A stretch of DNA of 5,908 nt, taken from Patescibacteria group bacterium (GTDB taxonomy: Bacteria; Patescibacteriota; Minisyncoccia; Phycocordibacterales; UBA1006). Shown here in pieces: positions 4,751 through 5,908 of the stretch. The notes beneath the pieces were generated by a model. That model saw only the letters and a program-made list of their open reading frames with translations, did no database searches and was not told the DNA's origin. The DNA is taken from assembly GCA_020428615.1 (NCBI GenBank), contig JAGQMO010000030.1, positions 1-5,908 of the forward strand. The letters run 5' to 3'. Numbering within the stretch: position 1 is the first letter of the stretch; each line of letters begins with the position of its first letter. The translations under genes and the position numbers were made by a program.

Positions 4751-5908
4751 TGATCAATTCAATAAAAAGTTCTGTTAACATTTTTGGGTTTCCTGTCCCT
4801 TTCGTTTCCTTCATCGCCATACCAACAAAGAATTTCATAAGCGTGTCCTTCCCTGCCTTAAACTCAGCAACCTGTTCAGGGTTGTCGTTGATGATTTTTG
4901 CAACAACTACCTTCAATGCTTCAGTGTCATTGTCTTGCATGAGACCTTTCTCTTCTGCGATAGTTTTTGGGTCACCACCATGTTTCATCATGTGTGCCAA
5001 GATGTCTTTTCCTCCACGTGAATTTAAATCACCGCACTCAACCATGTTAATCAAATTTCCAAACATTATCGGATCAAGAGTATGCCAAATACTACTATCA
5101 ACATCTTCAAAATCTTTTGATTTTAACAATCCGACAATATCTGAGGTAATGTAATTAGAAGCAAGCTTAATCAATTCTTTATTATCCTTAAAAGAAGCGA
5201 TAACTGACTCAAAGAAATGAGCCATATTAATGTTGTTAATATAGGATTCAATATCTTCCGATTTAATACCATATTCGCGTTCGTAGCGCGCGCGTTTGTC
5301 AGCTGGCAATTCGGGTAACTCGGATTTCATTTTTTTAAGATCAAAAATCTCATGTAAGTAGAGTTTTGGTAAATCGGGTTCTGGGAAATAACGATAATCC
5401 TTTGCATCTTCTTTTGAACGTTGAGAAAAATTAGTGCCTTTTTGATCATTCCATCCACGAGTTTCCTGCACGAGTTTTTCTCCCTTCTCAAGAGCATCAA
5501 TTTGCCGTTGAATTTCGTATTCAGCCGCTCTTCCAGCTGCTGAAATAGAACCAATATTTTTGGTTTCGGTTTTTATTCCGAGTGTGTCGGTTTTTGAAAC
5601 TGAAATATTCAATTCAATGCGCATTTCTCCTTTTTCAATGTTGGCGTCTCCTGCACCCAAATATCGCAAGAGGACTTGAAGTTCACGCGCAAAATTCATG
5701 ACATCCTCAGGAGTATGGAGAACCGGTTCTGTCACTAATTCCATGAGTGGCGCTCCCGCACGATTAAAATCAATGAGAGAGTGATTATCAAAGTGTTTTG
5801 AGGTTGCTGTATCTTCTTCGAGGTGAATGCGTGTCAGCTCAAAACCAGCAAGCGTTCCACCTGAAACAATAGGGTACTTGTACTGTGAGATTTGATACCC
5901 TTTTGGAA
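4746..5908 (-). CDS. gatB: Aspartyl/glutamyl-tRNA(Asn/Gln) amidotransferase subunit B (5' end outside window)
   Basis: GatB binds misacylated Glu-tRNA(Gln) and/or Asp-tRNA(Asn) and provides the kinase/transamidase site of the cytosolic GatCAB complex, using ammonia from GatA. The frame is open to the right edge, giving 386 codons; about 85-90 N-terminal residues are missing compared with the usual ~475. The visible part begins PKGYQISQY, a hallmark GatB motif, followed by TRIHLEEDTATS, DFNRAGAPLMELVTEP (residues 46-61 of the fragment), EMRIELNISVS (94-104) and DYRYFPEPDLP (170-180). The C-terminal helical GatB/YqeY domain spans about 230-386 and ends with DNPEQV, FKAGKD, FVGMAMKETKGTGNP. The strip EMRIELNIS differs from the RCDANVS common in well-studied GatBs, as I believe it does in other Patescibacteria. 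An in-frame ATG at 5744 is internal and is not the start. The gene ends in a bidirectional terminator, so gatB closes its transcription unit. Confidence 0.97.
   Translation of the reverse strand, partial: PKGYQISQYKYPIVSGGTLAGFELTRIHLEEDTATSKHFDNHSLIDFNRAGAPLMELVTEPVLHTPEDVMNFARELQVLLRYLGAGDANIEKGEMRIELNISVSKTDTLGIKTETKNIGSISAAGRAAEYEIQRQIDALEKGEKLVQETRGWNDQKGTNFSQRSKEDAKDYRYFPEPDLPKLYLHEIFDLKKMKSELPELPADKRARYEREYGIKSEDIESYINNINMAHFFESVIASFKDNKELIKLASNYITSDIVGLLKSKDFEDVDSSIWHTLDPIMFGNLINMVECGDLNSRGGKDILAHMMKHGGDPKTIAEEKGLMQDNDTEALKVVVAKIINDNPEQVAEFKAGKDTLMKFFVGMAMKETKGTGNPKMLTELFIELIK

Noticed and set aside
4750..5154. Plus-strand ORF of 134 codons opposite gatB
   Set aside because: It is fully antisense to the conserved GatB C-terminal domain; a shadow frame.
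5327..5554. Minus-strand ORF of 75 codons within gatB
   Set aside because: It is in another frame of gatB and overlaps the conserved DYRYFPEPDL segment.

Overview
The window is a low-GC bacterial chromosome fragment that reads as Patescibacteria (Candidate Phyla Radiation, Parcubacteria-like). Three things point there: a phenylalanyl-tRNA synthetase trimmed in both subunits, a secreted Trp-repeat protein ending in the peptidoglycan-binding domain I associate with this group, and genes that mostly lack Shine-Dalgarno sequences. All large reading frames are intact under the standard code and the complete genes end in TAA or TAG, so UGA reassignment (as in Gracilibacteria) is not indicated. Lineage is inference from remembered family features, not from a search.

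Layout, left to right. Positions 47-1372 (minus) encode an exported multidomain cell-surface protein. It starts just past an intrinsic terminator (1394-1421) that closes the pheS-pheT operon. pheT (1419-3314, minus) and pheS (3320-4039, minus) are 5 bases apart and encode the beta and alpha subunits of Phe-tRNA synthetase. Upstream of pheS lies a dense intergenic region (4040-4260) with a possible 24-codon leader ORF ending in an ATGA overlap with pheS, a TATAAT box, and a set of repeated and inverted arms that can fold in mutually exclusive ways. One of these folds is a strong minus-strand terminator hairpin. Two small plus-strand ORFs follow, for hydrophobic proteins of 54 and 71 residues (4261-4425 and 4482-4697). 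The second is preceded by an almost ideal sigma70-type promoter. A bidirectional terminator (4715-4750) separates them from gatB (minus, running off the right edge), subunit B of the Asp/Glu-tRNA amidotransferase.

The recognisable genes serve aminoacyl-tRNA supply (Phe-tRNA by PheST; Gln-tRNA and/or Asn-tRNA by GatCAB) plus one surface protein. The least explained stretch is 4108-4425. It has a three-arm repeat, a crossing second stem, a candidate antisense or leader promoter inside the 54-residue ORF, and a candidate leader peptide. This could be an attenuated pheST leader, or a small antisense RNA opposite a hydrophobic peptide gene. Separately, pheT shows a sharp internal change in base composition near 2260-2330 that suggests a recombinant gene.
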